A stretch of DNA of 12,411 nt from Candidatus Omnitrophota bacterium (GCA_016198915.1 JACQHS010000074.1:1-12411); one strand, 5' to 3'; counted from the stretch's first letter, positions 1 to 7,110 are shown. Made by a program: numbers and translations. Notes: generated by a model not told the origin, from the sequence alone.

Positions 1-444
1 CGGGGCCTGGAGGTGCTCAACCAGCTGCGGCAGCTGCCGACGATCGATGTGAGAATTCATGAGGAGGAATTACCGGGCATTGCCGAAACCGACGCCAAAC
101 TGGTGAAACTCGCGCAGATTCTCAGCACCCAGGTGGTCACGAACGACTACAATCTGAACCGCATCGCCGAGTTTCAAGATGTGCGGGTGCTGAACGTCAA
201 CGAGTTGTCGCAGGCGCTTCGTCCGGTGGTGCTGCCTGGGGAGTCGCTGGAGGTCAAGCCGTTGAAAGAAGGCAAGGAGCACAACCAGGCCGTCGCCTAC
301 CTCGATGACGGCACCATGGTCGTCGTGGAAAACGGGCGCTCGCTCATCGGACAAAGCGTGAAGGGCATCGTCACCAGCGTCCTCCAGACGGCGGCAGGCC
401 GCATGGTCTTCGTACGCCCGGAAGGAGTTCCTGCGAGAAAATGA
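1..444 (+). CDS. PIN/TRAM domain protein (YacL-like), 3' end only
   Basis: This is the C-terminal part (147 residues) of a protein whose start lies before the window; the frame is open from base 1. The first half matches the end of a PIN (PilT N-terminus) ribonuclease-like domain, including DAKLVKLA and VVTNDYNLN, where the Asp of NDYN is one of the usual acidic metal-binding positions. The second half, from about VVLPGE onward, is a TRAM domain (EGKEHNQAVAYLDDGTMVVV, then TSVLQTAAGRMVF), a small beta-barrel thought to bind RNA. This architecture is that of Bacillus YacL, usually a membrane protein with N-terminal TM helices, which would lie outside the window. YacL also precedes ispD in Firmicutes, so context agrees. 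The exact substrate is not known from the sequence. GTG at 13 is probably an internal codon, not the start. Confidence 0.9.
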   Translation, partial: RGLEVLNQLRQLPTIDVRIHEEELPGIAETDAKLVKLAQILSTQVVTNDYNLNRIAEFQDVRVLNVNELSQALRPVVLPGESLEVKPLKEGKEHNQAVAYLDDGTMVVVENGRSLIGQSVKGIVTSVLQTAAGRMVFVRPEGVPARK

Positions 445-460
445 GCGGTAAGGTCATTAG

Positions 461-1192
461 ATGAGCGTAGTCGCGATCGTTCCGGCGGCGGGAGCAGGGC
501 AACGCTTCGGAGGACGCACCTCGAAGCCGTTCGCGCTGTTGCATAACGCGCCATTGCTGTTGCATACCCTGATCGCCCTGCAGGCGAGCCCTGCGATTCG
601 GTGGATCGTCCCGGCGGTTCGCGCCAGCGATGCATCACGGGTCGCGGCTCTCCTGAAGCGCTACAAGATCACGAAAGCGCTGAGCCCCTGCCGAGGGGGC
701 AGCTCGCGGGCCGAATCGGTGGCCCGCGCCTTTGCGGCAGTGCCGAAGGCCGCCCGCTGGGTGTTGGTGCATGACGGGGCCAGGCCCTGCGTGAGCCCTC
801 AGCTGATTGCGCAGGCGGTGCAAGCCGGCAAGCGCTTCGGGGCGGTGGCCTGCGGATTGCCGGCCTCGCTGACCGTCAAGGCGGTGGATGACCGCAGCAC
901 AGTGCGGCTGACCCTGGACCGCGACCAGCTCTGGTTCGTCCAAACCCCGCAGGTATTCCGGAGAGACTGGTTTGCTCAGGCGCTGGAACGCGCGAATCAC
1001 GGCCTGGATCGGTTTCCAGATGACGCCGCGATCGTGGAGGGGGCTGGGTTTCCGGTCCGTATGATTCCCGGCGACCCGCTCAATATCAAGGTCACGACAC
1101 AGGACGATCTCGTGTTGGTGGAAGCCATCCTCGCACGGGGGAATCATCGAGCGCATGCGCATCGGCATCGGGTACGACATTCATCGGTTTAA
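461..1192 (+). CDS. ispD: 2-C-methyl-D-erythritol 4-phosphate cytidylyltransferase
   Basis: IspD catalyses the third step of the MEP isoprenoid pathway: CTP plus MEP gives CDP-methylerythritol. The 243-residue product opens with the nucleotide-binding motif PAAGAGQRFGG (residues 8-18). R15 and K22 keep the seven-residue spacing of the catalytic Arg/Lys pair (R20/K27 in E. coli). Further family signatures are RGGSSRAESV (78-87), VLVHDGARPCV (101-111), QTPQVFRRD (161-169) and PGDPLNIKVTTQDD (203-216). The usual DT(I/M)K motif reads LTVK (137-140), so its Asp is replaced while Thr and Lys are kept. The ATG at 461 has a TAAGG ribosome-binding site 8 bases upstream. The gene runs 38 bases into ispF, which adds a His/Arg-rich tail (about residues 229-243) that looks like overlap by-product rather than conserved fold. 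It lies directly upstream of the next-but-one pathway gene. Confidence 0.95.
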   Translation: MSVVAIVPAAGAGQRFGGRTSKPFALLHNAPLLLHTLIALQASPAIRWIVPAVRASDASRVAALLKRYKITKALSPCRGGSSRAESVARAFAAVPKAARWVLVHDGARPCVSPQLIAQAVQAGKRFGAVACGLPASLTVKAVDDRSTVRLTLDRDQLWFVQTPQVFRRDWFAQALERANHGLDRFPDDAAIVEGAGFPVRMIPGDPLNIKVTTQDDLVLVEAILARGNHRAHAHRHRVRHSSV

Positions 1193-1634
1193 CGGCAAAC
1201 GTCCGCTGAAGCTCGGCGGCGTGACGATCCCCTTTGCCCGCGGATTGGCGGGCCATTCCGACGCGGACGTGCTGCTCCACGCCGTCGCGGATGCGCTGTT
1301 GGGGGCGATTGGCGCCCCGGACCTGGGGGAACAGTTTCCGCCGGGCCATCCGCGCTACCGCAACGCGGACAGCCGAATCTTCCTCCAGCAGGCGTACCGC
1401 CAGGTGCGCCGGCAGGGCCTGTCCATCGGCAACATTGATGCGACGGTCATCGCCGATCAGCCGAAACTGACCCCGTACAAAATGCGGATGCGCCGCGCCA
1501 TCAGCGCGCTGCTGCAGGTGAGTGCTGCGCGCGTGTCGGTGAAAGCCAAGACCACCGAAGGGTTTGCCCCCGGCAAGGGGGGGATTGCGGCTCAAGCCGT
1601 CGTGCTGCTGACGCCCTCCAAGAAACGGCAATGA
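1155..1634 (+). CDS. ispF: 2-C-methyl-D-erythritol 2,4-cyclodiphosphate synthase
   Basis: IspF cyclises CDP-ME 2-phosphate to MEcPP with release of CMP in the MEP pathway; the family forms trimers. The 159-residue protein has the usual length. The divalent-metal ligands D8, H10 and H42 fall at the same numbers as in the E. coli enzyme (GYDIH, and GHSDADVLLHA at 33-43). Other markers are GAPDLGEQFPP (53-63), ADSR (71-74), NIDATVIADQPK (93-104) and the substrate-loop TTE (133-135). The C-terminal loop is unusual: where E. coli has LGFTGRGEGIA, this protein has FAPGKGGIAA (137-146), about two residues shorter and without the Glu of GEGIA. The start lies inside ispD and is preceded by a purine-rich GGGGGA about 12 bases upstream. 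The stop overlaps the next gene by ATGA. Confidence 0.95.
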   Translation: MRIGIGYDIHRFNGKRPLKLGGVTIPFARGLAGHSDADVLLHAVADALLGAIGAPDLGEQFPPGHPRYRNADSRIFLQQAYRQVRRQGLSIGNIDATVIADQPKLTPYKMRMRRAISALLQVSAARVSVKAKTTEGFAPGKGGIAAQAVVLLTPSKKRQ

Positions 1635-2341
1635 CTGAAACAGTGCTGTGGATTGCTGGAACGCTCATCATCCTCGGGATGGTGGTGCGCATTGCGTTCG
1701 AGCCGGAGGTCAAAGCGTGCTTTGAGCGCGATCCGGCGGCTCGGAATGTCGTCGAGGTCCTCCTCACCTACACCGGGCTGCACACGATCATCTTCTACCG
1801 GCTGGCGCACGCCCTGGATCGCATGGGTATTCCCGTCGTGCCACGACTTCTCATGACGGTCGCGCGGTGGCTCACCGGCACGGAGATTCATCCCGCCGCC
1901 GCCATCGGCCGAGGACTCTTCATCGACCATGGGATGGGTGTTGTGATTGGCGAGACCACGGTCATCGGGAAGAATGTCACCCTGTTCCAGGGAGTGACGC
2001 TCGGTGGCACGGGAAAGGAAAAGGGCAAGCGCCATCCCACGCTGGGCGACAACGTCGTGGTCGGCGCGGGGGCCAAGGTCCTGGGCAACATCACGATCGG
2101 GAATAACTCGATCATCGGGGCCAACGCCGTCGTCCTCCGGGACGTCCCCGACCACTCGACCGTCGTCGGCGTGCCCGGGCGCATCGCGAAGATTAAGGAT
2201 CAGCACTTCCAGGGCATCAACCTGGACCACACCCATCTGCCGGATCCGCTGACTGAACGGCTGGAGCGCCTCCAGCACGAGATCGATACGATCGAGCAGC
2301 ACCTCAAAGACCACCGCAAGACGCAAACCCCGACGCCGTGA
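1631..2341 (+). CDS. cysE: Serine O-acetyltransferase (EpsC/CysE type)
   Basis: The enzyme acetylates L-serine with acetyl-CoA to O-acetylserine, the precursor of cysteine. The 236-residue protein is of the short EpsC type. It has a hydrophobic N-terminal segment (residues 5-23, LWIAGTLIILGMVV) that may attach it to the membrane, a short helical region, then the left-handed beta-helix of hexapeptide repeats (about 85-185). Catalytic-site markers are GTEIHPAA (83-90, with Glu where E. coli has Asp143), DHGMGVVIGE (99-108, His100 equivalent to E. coli His158) and GKRHP (132-136, His135 equivalent to His193). VGVPGRIA closes the core. The C-terminal region (207-226) is a predicted short coiled coil. 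Start ATG 1631 overlaps the ispF stop as ATGA. The next gene but for a repeat is cysS, so cysteine synthesis and charging sit together, as in Firmicutes. Confidence 0.95.
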   Translation: MTETVLWIAGTLIILGMVVRIAFEPEVKACFERDPAARNVVEVLLTYTGLHTIIFYRLAHALDRMGIPVVPRLLMTVARWLTGTEIHPAAAIGRGLFIDHGMGVVIGETTVIGKNVTLFQGVTLGGTGKEKGKRHPTLGDNVVVGAGAKVLGNITIGNNSIIGANAVVLRDVPDHSTVVGVPGRIAKIKDQHFQGINLDHTHLPDPLTERLERLQHEIDTIEQHLKDHRKTQTPTP

Positions 2342-2451
2342 TCCCACGCCCTGCCTGGGCTCGCCTGCGGCGAGCCGCGAAAATACCACGGATGCGCAAA
2401 CCACTCAGTTTTCGCCCCACCATTCGGTGGGGCAGGCAGGGCGTGGGATGA
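2339..2451 (+). repeat. 113-bp palindromic element, copy 1 (cysE-cysS junction)
   Basis: This intergenic element matches 7108-7220 at 92 of 113 positions with no gap. It has an outer perfect 16-bp inverted repeat (2342-2357 with 2433-2448; left arm TCCCACGCCCTGCCTG) enclosing two hairpins. Hairpin A (2358-2376) has an 8-bp stem GGCTCGCC, loop TGC. Hairpin B (2414-2433) has an 8-bp stem GCCCCACC, loop ATTC. Between them lies a motif CGCGAAAATACC that is nearly conserved and about 21 bases that are not. The left end begins at the TGA stop of cysE, and the right end carries the ATG of cysS. The element could be a REP- or MITE-like mobile repeat, a structured RNA, or both. No protein is encoded in it. 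Confidence 0.9.
2433..2450 (+). promoter_or_regulatory. Putative cysS ribosome-binding region within the repeat arm
   Basis: The bases just before the cysS ATG (GGCAGG, GCGTGGG) are the right arm of the repeat's 16-bp inverted repeat. In the mRNA this arm can pair perfectly with bases 2342-2357 directly after the cysE stop codon, hiding the putative Shine-Dalgarno run. The match to a Shine-Dalgarno (AGGG, about 6 bases from the ATG) is weak. Regulation by this pairing is inferred, not seen. Confidence 0.5.
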
Positions 2452-3899
2452 GTTTGCACCTCTATAACACCTTGACCCGCCGTCTCGAAGAATTTCGCCC
2501 GCTCGACCCTAAGGGAAAGCGGGTCGGCATCTACGTTTGCGGGCCCACCGTCTATGACATTCCGCACATCGGCCATGCCCGCAGCGCGTACGTCTTTGAC
2601 GTTTTGCGCCGGTATCTCGTGTTCAAAGGCTATCAGGTAAAGTTCGTCCGCAACGTGACGGATGTGGATGACAAGATTATTGACAAAGCCAGACAAGAGT
2701 TTGGGGAACGCGGAACGGTAAACGGGGAACGGGACCTCAAAGCCACATGCCGGGAGATCTCGGAGCGGTACCTGAAGAGCTACCACGAGGCGATGGATCG
2801 GCTGGGGATCGCGCGGCCGGACGTCGAGCCGAAGGCGACCGAGCATGTCGTGCCGGACATGACCGATTTCATCTCGAAGCTGCTCATGAGCGGCACCGCC
2901 TACGAGGCGGGCGGCGATGTCTATTTCGCCGTGCGAAAATCCGAAGGCTACGGGCGCCTCTCCAACCGCAGCCTCGATGAGCTGCAGGCCGGAGCGCGCG
3001 TTGAGCCCGGCGAGCACAAGCAGGATCCGCTCGATTTTGCGCTGTGGAAGGCGGCCAAGCCCGAGGAGCCATCGTGGCCCAGCCCGTGGGGCGCGGGCCG
3101 TCCCGGCTGGCACATCGAATGCTCTGTCATGAGCACCAAGGAGCTCGGTGACACGTTTGATATCCATGGGGGCGGCGTGGACCTCGTGTTCCCCCATCAT
3201 GAAAACGAGATCGCCCAGGCTCGGGGGGCCGGCAAGCCGTTTGCCCGGACGTGGATCCACAACGGCCTCTTGACCGTCAACGGGGAGAAGATGTCGAAGT
3301 CGCTGGGCAACTTCATCACCGTCGAACAGGCGCTGAAGGACTGGCCTCACCCGGATTATGTGAAGCTGTTTTTTCTGAAAACCCACTACCGCTCGCCGAT
3401 TGATTTTTCCCACGAGAGAATGGGCGAAGCGAAACGGAATTGGGAGGAATTCTCACGGTTCGTTCAACATTACTATCAGCGCTGCACGGATGCGGAAGGT
3501 GTTGGCCCGGCCAGCGGGGAATCCGCCACAGGGCGCCAAGCCTTTGAGGCGGCGATGGATGATGATCTGAACACTCCGAAGGCGCTGGCGGCGCTGTTCG
3601 AGCTGGTCAACGCCGGCCATCGCATGCTCGAGGCCGCAGACGCATCAGCCCATGGGGCGGCGCGCAGCGTATTCGATACGCTGATGGCGTGTGGAGCTGT
3701 GCTTGGATTATTCCAACACGGGCTGACCGAAGAGGAGCCCACGACCCGAGAGCGCATTGACGCGTTGATTGCCAAGCGAGACGCCGCACGGAAGGCGAAG
3801 AACTTCAAACAGGCCGACGACATCCGCGAATCGCTCCAACAGGAAGGGGTGTTGCTGGCAGATACCGCCGGCGGGACGCTGTGGCGACGCACCCGATGA
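2448..3899 (+). CDS. cysS: Cysteine--tRNA ligase
   Basis: CysRS activates cysteine with ATP and loads it on tRNA-Cys in the cytoplasm. The 483-residue protein has the full class I layout: HIGH motif at 40-43 (IPHIGHARS), KMSKS at 281-285, and zinc/cysteine-recognition residues C31 (VCGPTVYD), C225 (WHIECS), H250 and E254 (HHENE). The C-terminal DALR-type helical domain and a short tail follow (KRDAARKAKNFKQADDIRE). The start at 2448 was chosen because MSLHLYNTLTRR is where family members begin; an in-frame GTG at 2427 would only add residues encoded by the upstream repeat. Residues 86-96 (GERGTVNGERD) are an extra segment relative to E. coli CysRS, encoded by a low-complexity tract. The stop overlaps the tmk start as ATGA. 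Confidence 0.96.
   Translation: MSLHLYNTLTRRLEEFRPLDPKGKRVGIYVCGPTVYDIPHIGHARSAYVFDVLRRYLVFKGYQVKFVRNVTDVDDKIIDKARQEFGERGTVNGERDLKATCREISERYLKSYHEAMDRLGIARPDVEPKATEHVVPDMTDFISKLLMSGTAYEAGGDVYFAVRKSEGYGRLSNRSLDELQAGARVEPGEHKQDPLDFALWKAAKPEEPSWPSPWGAGRPGWHIECSVMSTKELGDTFDIHGGGVDLVFPHHENEIAQARGAGKPFARTWIHNGLLTVNGEKMSKSLGNFITVEQALKDWPHPDYVKLFFLKTHYRSPIDFSHERMGEAKRNWEEFSRFVQHYYQRCTDAEGVGPASGESATGRQAFEAAMDDDLNTPKALAALFELVNAGHRMLEAADASAHGAARSVFDTLMACGAVLGLFQHGLTEEEPTTRERIDALIAKRDAARKAKNFKQADDIRESLQQEGVLLADTAGGTLWRRTR
2703..2733 (+). repeat. GGAACG-type low-complexity tract inside cysS
   Basis: The stretch consists of degenerate units GGGGAACG, CGGAACG, GTAAACG, GGGGAACG in tandem. It is read in frame as GERGTVNGERD (CysS residues 86-96). 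It lies between the conserved VDDKII region and the ERYLKSYHEAMDRLG helix, where shorter CysRS proteins have a brief linker. It is probably an expanded or inserted microsatellite-like sequence that is tolerated on a surface loop. Confidence 0.6.
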
Positions 3900-4513
3900 A
3901 GCAAGGGGGGTTCTTCATCACCCTCGAAGGTCCGGAAGGCTCCGGCAAGTCGAGCCAGGCGAGGAAGCTGACGAGTTGGTTGCGGACGCGCAAGCGGTCC
4001 GTGGTGCTGGTGCGCGATCCCGGCTCGACGGCGCTGGGGCGCGCGCTGCGGCAGGTGCTGCTCCACTCCTCAGGGCAGCTCTCGCCGTTGACCGAAGCAC
4101 TCCTGTTTATCGGTGGGCGCGTCGCGCTGGTGGAAGAACAGATCCGTCCCGCCTTGCGGCGGGGCAGGGTGGTCGTATGCGACCGGTTTCATGACTCGAC
4201 GGTGGCCTACCAGGGTTTCGGCGGCAGGATCCCCGTTGATCTGCTGGAGCGCGTTGGGCGGCGCGCCATCGGAGGCTGCATGCCCAACCTGACACTCCTC
4301 TTAGACATTCCGACGGCGACAGGCTTCGCGCGGCTGCACCGGTCGCGCGACCGCATGGAGCGCAAGGCGCGCATTTTTCATCGGCGGGTGCGCGCAGGCT
4401 TCTTACGGCTGGCCCGACGCGAACCCCGCCGGATCGTGGTCGTCGATGCGTCACGGCCCACGGCGCACGTCCAGCGAAAGATTGAAGACATCCTCAAGAA
4501 GCGTCTGAAATGA
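3896..4513 (+). CDS. tmk: Thymidylate kinase
   Basis: Tmk phosphorylates dTMP to dTDP with ATP, feeding dTTP synthesis. With the ATG at 3896 the product has 205 residues, normal for the family (E. coli 213). The ATP-binding P-loop is GPEGSGKS (12-19), the DRX motif is DRFHDSTVAYQGFG (96-109), and the LID region is RSRDRMERKARIFHRRVRAGFL (residues 149-170, first and last parts given as one stretch in the protein). The usual dTMP-side motif REPGGT reads RDPGST (40-45). Two changes (Glu to Asp, Gly to Ser) make this a slightly divergent member. ATG 3896 overlaps the cysS stop as ATGA, so translation is likely coupled; GTG 3881 would add five residues without homology and is less likely. Pairing with holB downstream is a common bacterial arrangement. 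Confidence 0.93.
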   Translation: MKQGGFFITLEGPEGSGKSSQARKLTSWLRTRKRSVVLVRDPGSTALGRALRQVLLHSSGQLSPLTEALLFIGGRVALVEEQIRPALRRGRVVVCDRFHDSTVAYQGFGGRIPVDLLERVGRRAIGGCMPNLTLLLDIPTATGFARLHRSRDRMERKARIFHRRVRAGFLRLARREPRRIVVVDASRPTAHVQRKIEDILKKRLK

Positions 4514-5445
4514 GTTGGAGCGAGATCTTAGGGCAAGACCTGGCGAAGCGAACCCTCAGCGCACACTTGGCGTCCGGGAAGACGGCCGGCGCCTATCTCT
4601 TCGCCGGACCCGAAGGAGTGGGTAAGCGTCTGCTGGTCCTTGAGCTCGCAAAAGCGCTGAATTGCACAACGGAGGGGTCGAGGCCGTGTGACCGGTGCGT
4701 GACCTGCCAACAGATCACGAAGGGCATTCATCCCGATGTCCATCGCGTCACGCCCAGCGGGGCCTCCAACCAGATTAGGATTGATGACATCCGCCAGGTG
4801 TTGGAACGCATCGGCCTGCGGCCGTACAACGCGCGGGTCCAGGTCGCAATCCTTGAACAGGCGGAGCGGCTCAACGAAGAAGCGGCCAACAGCCTCCTCA
4901 AATCGCTGGAAGAACCGACGACCTTCACGCGCTTTCTCCTGACGACCAATCAGCTGCCCCACTGTCTGCCGACCATCGTGTCTCGCTGTCAGATTCTTCG
5001 GTGTCCGCCGCTGCCAAGGGAGATAGTCCAGCGCATCTTGCTCGACCGCCACGGCTGCGATCCCCGCACGGCCGAAATGACCGCGCGCCTATCGCAGGGC
5101 AGCGTGTCGCGAGCACTAGAGCTGGCCGACCGATGGACAGACTACGAACGCCTGCTAAACCAACTGGCGGATTTCCGGATGAGCGAGTGGATGGAGACAC
5201 CGCTGCCGGAGTCGCGTCAGGACGTGACGCACCTGCTCGATGGCATGGTGGTCCGGCTCCGTGATCGTTCGGCGGCCGCGGCCGGTGAGGCGGCGCGGTC
5301 TGCCGACGTGGATCGCTGGGTCGAAACCGCATTCGACATGATCGCGTTGCGCGAATCGCTCGAGCAGTTCGTCAGCCCCCGTCTCGTGGCGGCGCTGGCG
5401 CGAGAGAAATGGCTTTCGTTAACGGAAGTCAAAAGGCAAAAGTAA
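4510..5445 (+). CDS. holB: DNA polymerase III subunit delta' (clamp loader)
   Basis: Delta' is a structural AAA+ subunit of the replicative clamp loader, working with DnaX and HolA to load the beta clamp. The 311-residue protein starts with WSEILGQDLAKRTLSAHL, followed by a P-loop-like GPEGVGK (33-39) whose next residue is Arg instead of Thr/Ser, suggesting weakened or absent ATP hydrolysis, as in many delta' proteins. Four cysteines C52, C60, C63 and C66 match the zinc module of E. coli delta' (C50, C59, C62, C65). ANSLLKSLEEP (126-136) and the SRC motif (158-160) with the Arg finger are also present. It overlaps tmk by ATGA. The last codons and the TAA stop (about 5426-5445) are formed by the left arm of an AT-rich palindrome, so the C-terminal TEVKRQK may be non-native. 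DnaX is less likely given size and the degenerate P-loop. Confidence 0.93.
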   Translation: MSWSEILGQDLAKRTLSAHLASGKTAGAYLFAGPEGVGKRLLVLELAKALNCTTEGSRPCDRCVTCQQITKGIHPDVHRVTPSGASNQIRIDDIRQVLERIGLRPYNARVQVAILEQAERLNEEAANSLLKSLEEPTTFTRFLLTTNQLPHCLPTIVSRCQILRCPPLPREIVQRILLDRHGCDPRTAEMTARLSQGSVSRALELADRWTDYERLLNQLADFRMSEWMETPLPESRQDVTHLLDGMVVRLRDRSAAAAGEAARSADVDRWVETAFDMIALRESLEQFVSPRLVAALAREKWLSLTEVKRQK

Positions 5446-5525
5446 AAAGTCAAAACCACAACCCAAAATTAAAAATTTTGGCTTTTGAATTGTGGTTTTG
5501 CGTTTTGCCTTTTGAATTTTGACTT
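5426..5525. repeat. AT-rich nested palindrome between holB and metG
   Basis: Several segments pair in order around one centre: 5426-5434 (AAGTCAAAA) with 5517-5525; 5431-5441 (AAAAGGCAAAA) with 5503-5513; 5451-5461 (CAAAACCACAA) with 5490-5500; and the core CCAAAATT (5463-5470) with AATTTTGG (5474-5481) around an AAA loop. The base composition contrasts sharply with the GC-rich flanks. It covers nearly all of the 87-bp holB-metG gap, includes the end of holB and reaches 8 bases before the metG ATG. No transposase is present. A terminator is unlikely, since the stem is AT-rich and no T-run follows it. It may be a small mobile repeat. Confidence 0.88.
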
Positions 5526-5532
5526 AACGCTG

Positions 5533-7110
5533 ATGCCAAAAACGATCTATATTACAACTCCTCTGTACTACGTCAACGCGGCACCGCACATCGGCCACTC
5601 CTACACGAGTGTGGCGGCCGACTGCTTGGCGCGCTATCACCGGCTCAGAGGAGAAGAAGTGTTTTTGCTGACCGGCACGGATGAGCACGGCCAAAAAATC
5701 GCTCAGGCCGCCGCCGCAGCGGGCAAGGCCCCGCAAGCGTTTGCCGACGAGGTCGTCGAGCGGTTTCGCGAGCTGTGGAGTCTGCTTGGCATCCGGTATG
5801 ACTACTTTATCCGGACGACCGAACCGCGCCACGAGCAGGCGGTCCGCGAAGTCCTCACGCAGCTTCGGGGAACGCTCAAGCAGGCGACGTATCAGGGCTG
5901 GTACTGCACGCCGGATGAAACCTTCTGGACGCAAGAAGAGCTTGGTCATCAGAGTGGTAGTTCACCAACGTGTCCTTCCTGTCAGCGGCCGCTTGAGCCG
6001 ACCAACGAAGAGGGCTGGTACCTTCCCTTGCGGGCCAACCAACGATGGCTCCAGGCGTTTGTCGCCGAGCATCCGACGTTCGTTCAGCCCGAGACGCGCT
6101 ACAATGAATTGAACAGCTTGCTCGAGCAGCCGCTGCCGGAATATCTGTGCATCACGCGTCCCAAGAGCCGCGTCAGTTGGGGCATTGCGGCCCCGTTTAG
6201 TCCGAACCACGTGGTCTATGTGTGGTTTGACGCGCTGTTGAACTACATCACCGTGCCGAAATTTTTGGGACGGGCTCAGGAGCTGTGGCCGGCCGATGTC
6301 CATTTCATCGGCAAGGATATCCTGCGCCACCACGCGGTCTACTGGCCGATCATGCTGCATGAGATGGGGCTGTCGGATGCGCAGATGCCGCGGCGGATCT
6401 TTGCGCACGGCTGGTGGAAAATCGGCGAACAGAAGATGTCCAAATCGCTGGGCAACATCGTCGATCCGACGATTGTCGTCACTCAACTGCTCAAGGACCA
6501 GCCATACGCGGCGGACGTCTACCGCTATTTTCTCCTGCGTGAAGTCCCCTTTGGGCAGGATGGCCTGTTTTCCGAGGAGGCGCTGGTGAAGCGTTTGACG
6601 ACCGATTTGGGCAACGATCTCGGCAATCTCGTCAACCGGACGCTCTCTATGATCGATCGCTACTGCGCCTCGCGTCTGCCGTTGGCCGCGGGGCCTGGAT
6701 GTGCCGTGGACGATGAGTCATTGCGCTCGTTGGCCACCGCGGTGCCCGCCGCGCTGGAGCAAGCCTTGTCGGAGCTGAACTTTTCATCCGCGCTTGAGAC
6801 GATCATGCGCCTCGTCACCGAGGCGAACCAATACATTGAGTCCCAGGCGCCGTGGAGTCTTGCCAAGGCAGGCCACACGGCGCGGCTGCACGGGGTCTTG
6901 CATGTCCTCGCCGAGGTCCTGCGCATCGTGGCGATTGTCCTACAGCCGTTCATGCCATCCGTGTCAGCCGCAATCTGGCAACAACTTGGTCTCGAGGGCG
7001 TGCCGCAACGGTTGAGTGATGCTGCGCGCTGGCCGGGGATCAGCGACAGCCGAGCGCTGGCGGCGCATCCTGTCCTCTTTCCCCGAATGGAGGCGATCAA
7101 GACCGGATGA
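5533..7110 (+). CDS. metG: Methionine--tRNA ligase
   Basis: MetRS charges tRNA-Met, including initiator tRNA. The 525-residue protein has the class I signature HIGH at 19-22 (NAAPHIGHSYTS), TGTDEHGQKI (48-56), the connective peptide with C125 (WYCTPDETFW) and C147-x2-C150, the tryptophan-rich HFIGKDILRHHAVYWP, and KMSKS at 301-305. An anticodon-binding helical domain completes it. The zinc knuckle has C-x2-D where many enzymes have C-x2-C, so D128 may be the fourth ligand or zinc may be lost. No C-terminal tRNA-binding (Trbp111-like) domain is present. The ATG at 5533 begins the family's MPKTIYITTPLYYVN; the open frame extends upstream to a TTG at 5485, but those 16 residues come from the AT-rich palindrome. 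No Shine-Dalgarno is apparent. The TGA stop is the first triplet of repeat copy 2. Confidence 0.96.
   Translation: MPKTIYITTPLYYVNAAPHIGHSYTSVAADCLARYHRLRGEEVFLLTGTDEHGQKIAQAAAAAGKAPQAFADEVVERFRELWSLLGIRYDYFIRTTEPRHEQAVREVLTQLRGTLKQATYQGWYCTPDETFWTQEELGHQSGSSPTCPSCQRPLEPTNEEGWYLPLRANQRWLQAFVAEHPTFVQPETRYNELNSLLEQPLPEYLCITRPKSRVSWGIAAPFSPNHVVYVWFDALLNYITVPKFLGRAQELWPADVHFIGKDILRHHAVYWPIMLHEMGLSDAQMPRRIFAHGWWKIGEQKMSKSLGNIVDPTIVVTQLLKDQPYAADVYRYFLLREVPFGQDGLFSEEALVKRLTTDLGNDLGNLVNRTLSMIDRYCASRLPLAAGPGCAVDDESLRSLATAVPAALEQALSELNFSSALETIMRLVTEANQYIESQAPWSLAKAGHTARLHGVLHVLAEVLRIVAIVLQPFMPSVSAAIWQQLGLEGVPQRLSDAARWPGISDSRALAAHPVLFPRMEAIKTG

Noticed and set aside
2342..2447. Riboswitch or T-box leader upstream of cysS
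   Set aside because: A T-box would be tempting before a tRNA ligase. But the same element precedes an unrelated membrane protease gene, and no T-box consensus (such as TGGNACCGCG) is seen.
2339..2451. tRNA-like gene suggested by the three-stem fold
   Set aside because: No T-arm (GTTCRA) or anticodon-arm consensus; the stem lengths (16, 8 and 8 bp) do not fit a tRNA.
2304..3413. Long open frame (369 codons) on the minus strand opposite cysS
   Set aside because: It lies wholly against a clear cysS and the repeat. Its sequence shows no recognisable domain, and long antisense frames are expected in GC-rich DNA.
5463..5500. Rho-independent terminator after holB
   Set aside because: The central hairpin stem is AT-rich with only two G-C pairs, and no T-run follows it directly. 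A role in termination cannot be supported.
5485..5532. TTG start giving MetG 16 extra residues
   Set aside because: Those residues come from the right arm of the AT-rich palindrome, whereas MPKTIYITTP at 5533 is the family's usual beginning.
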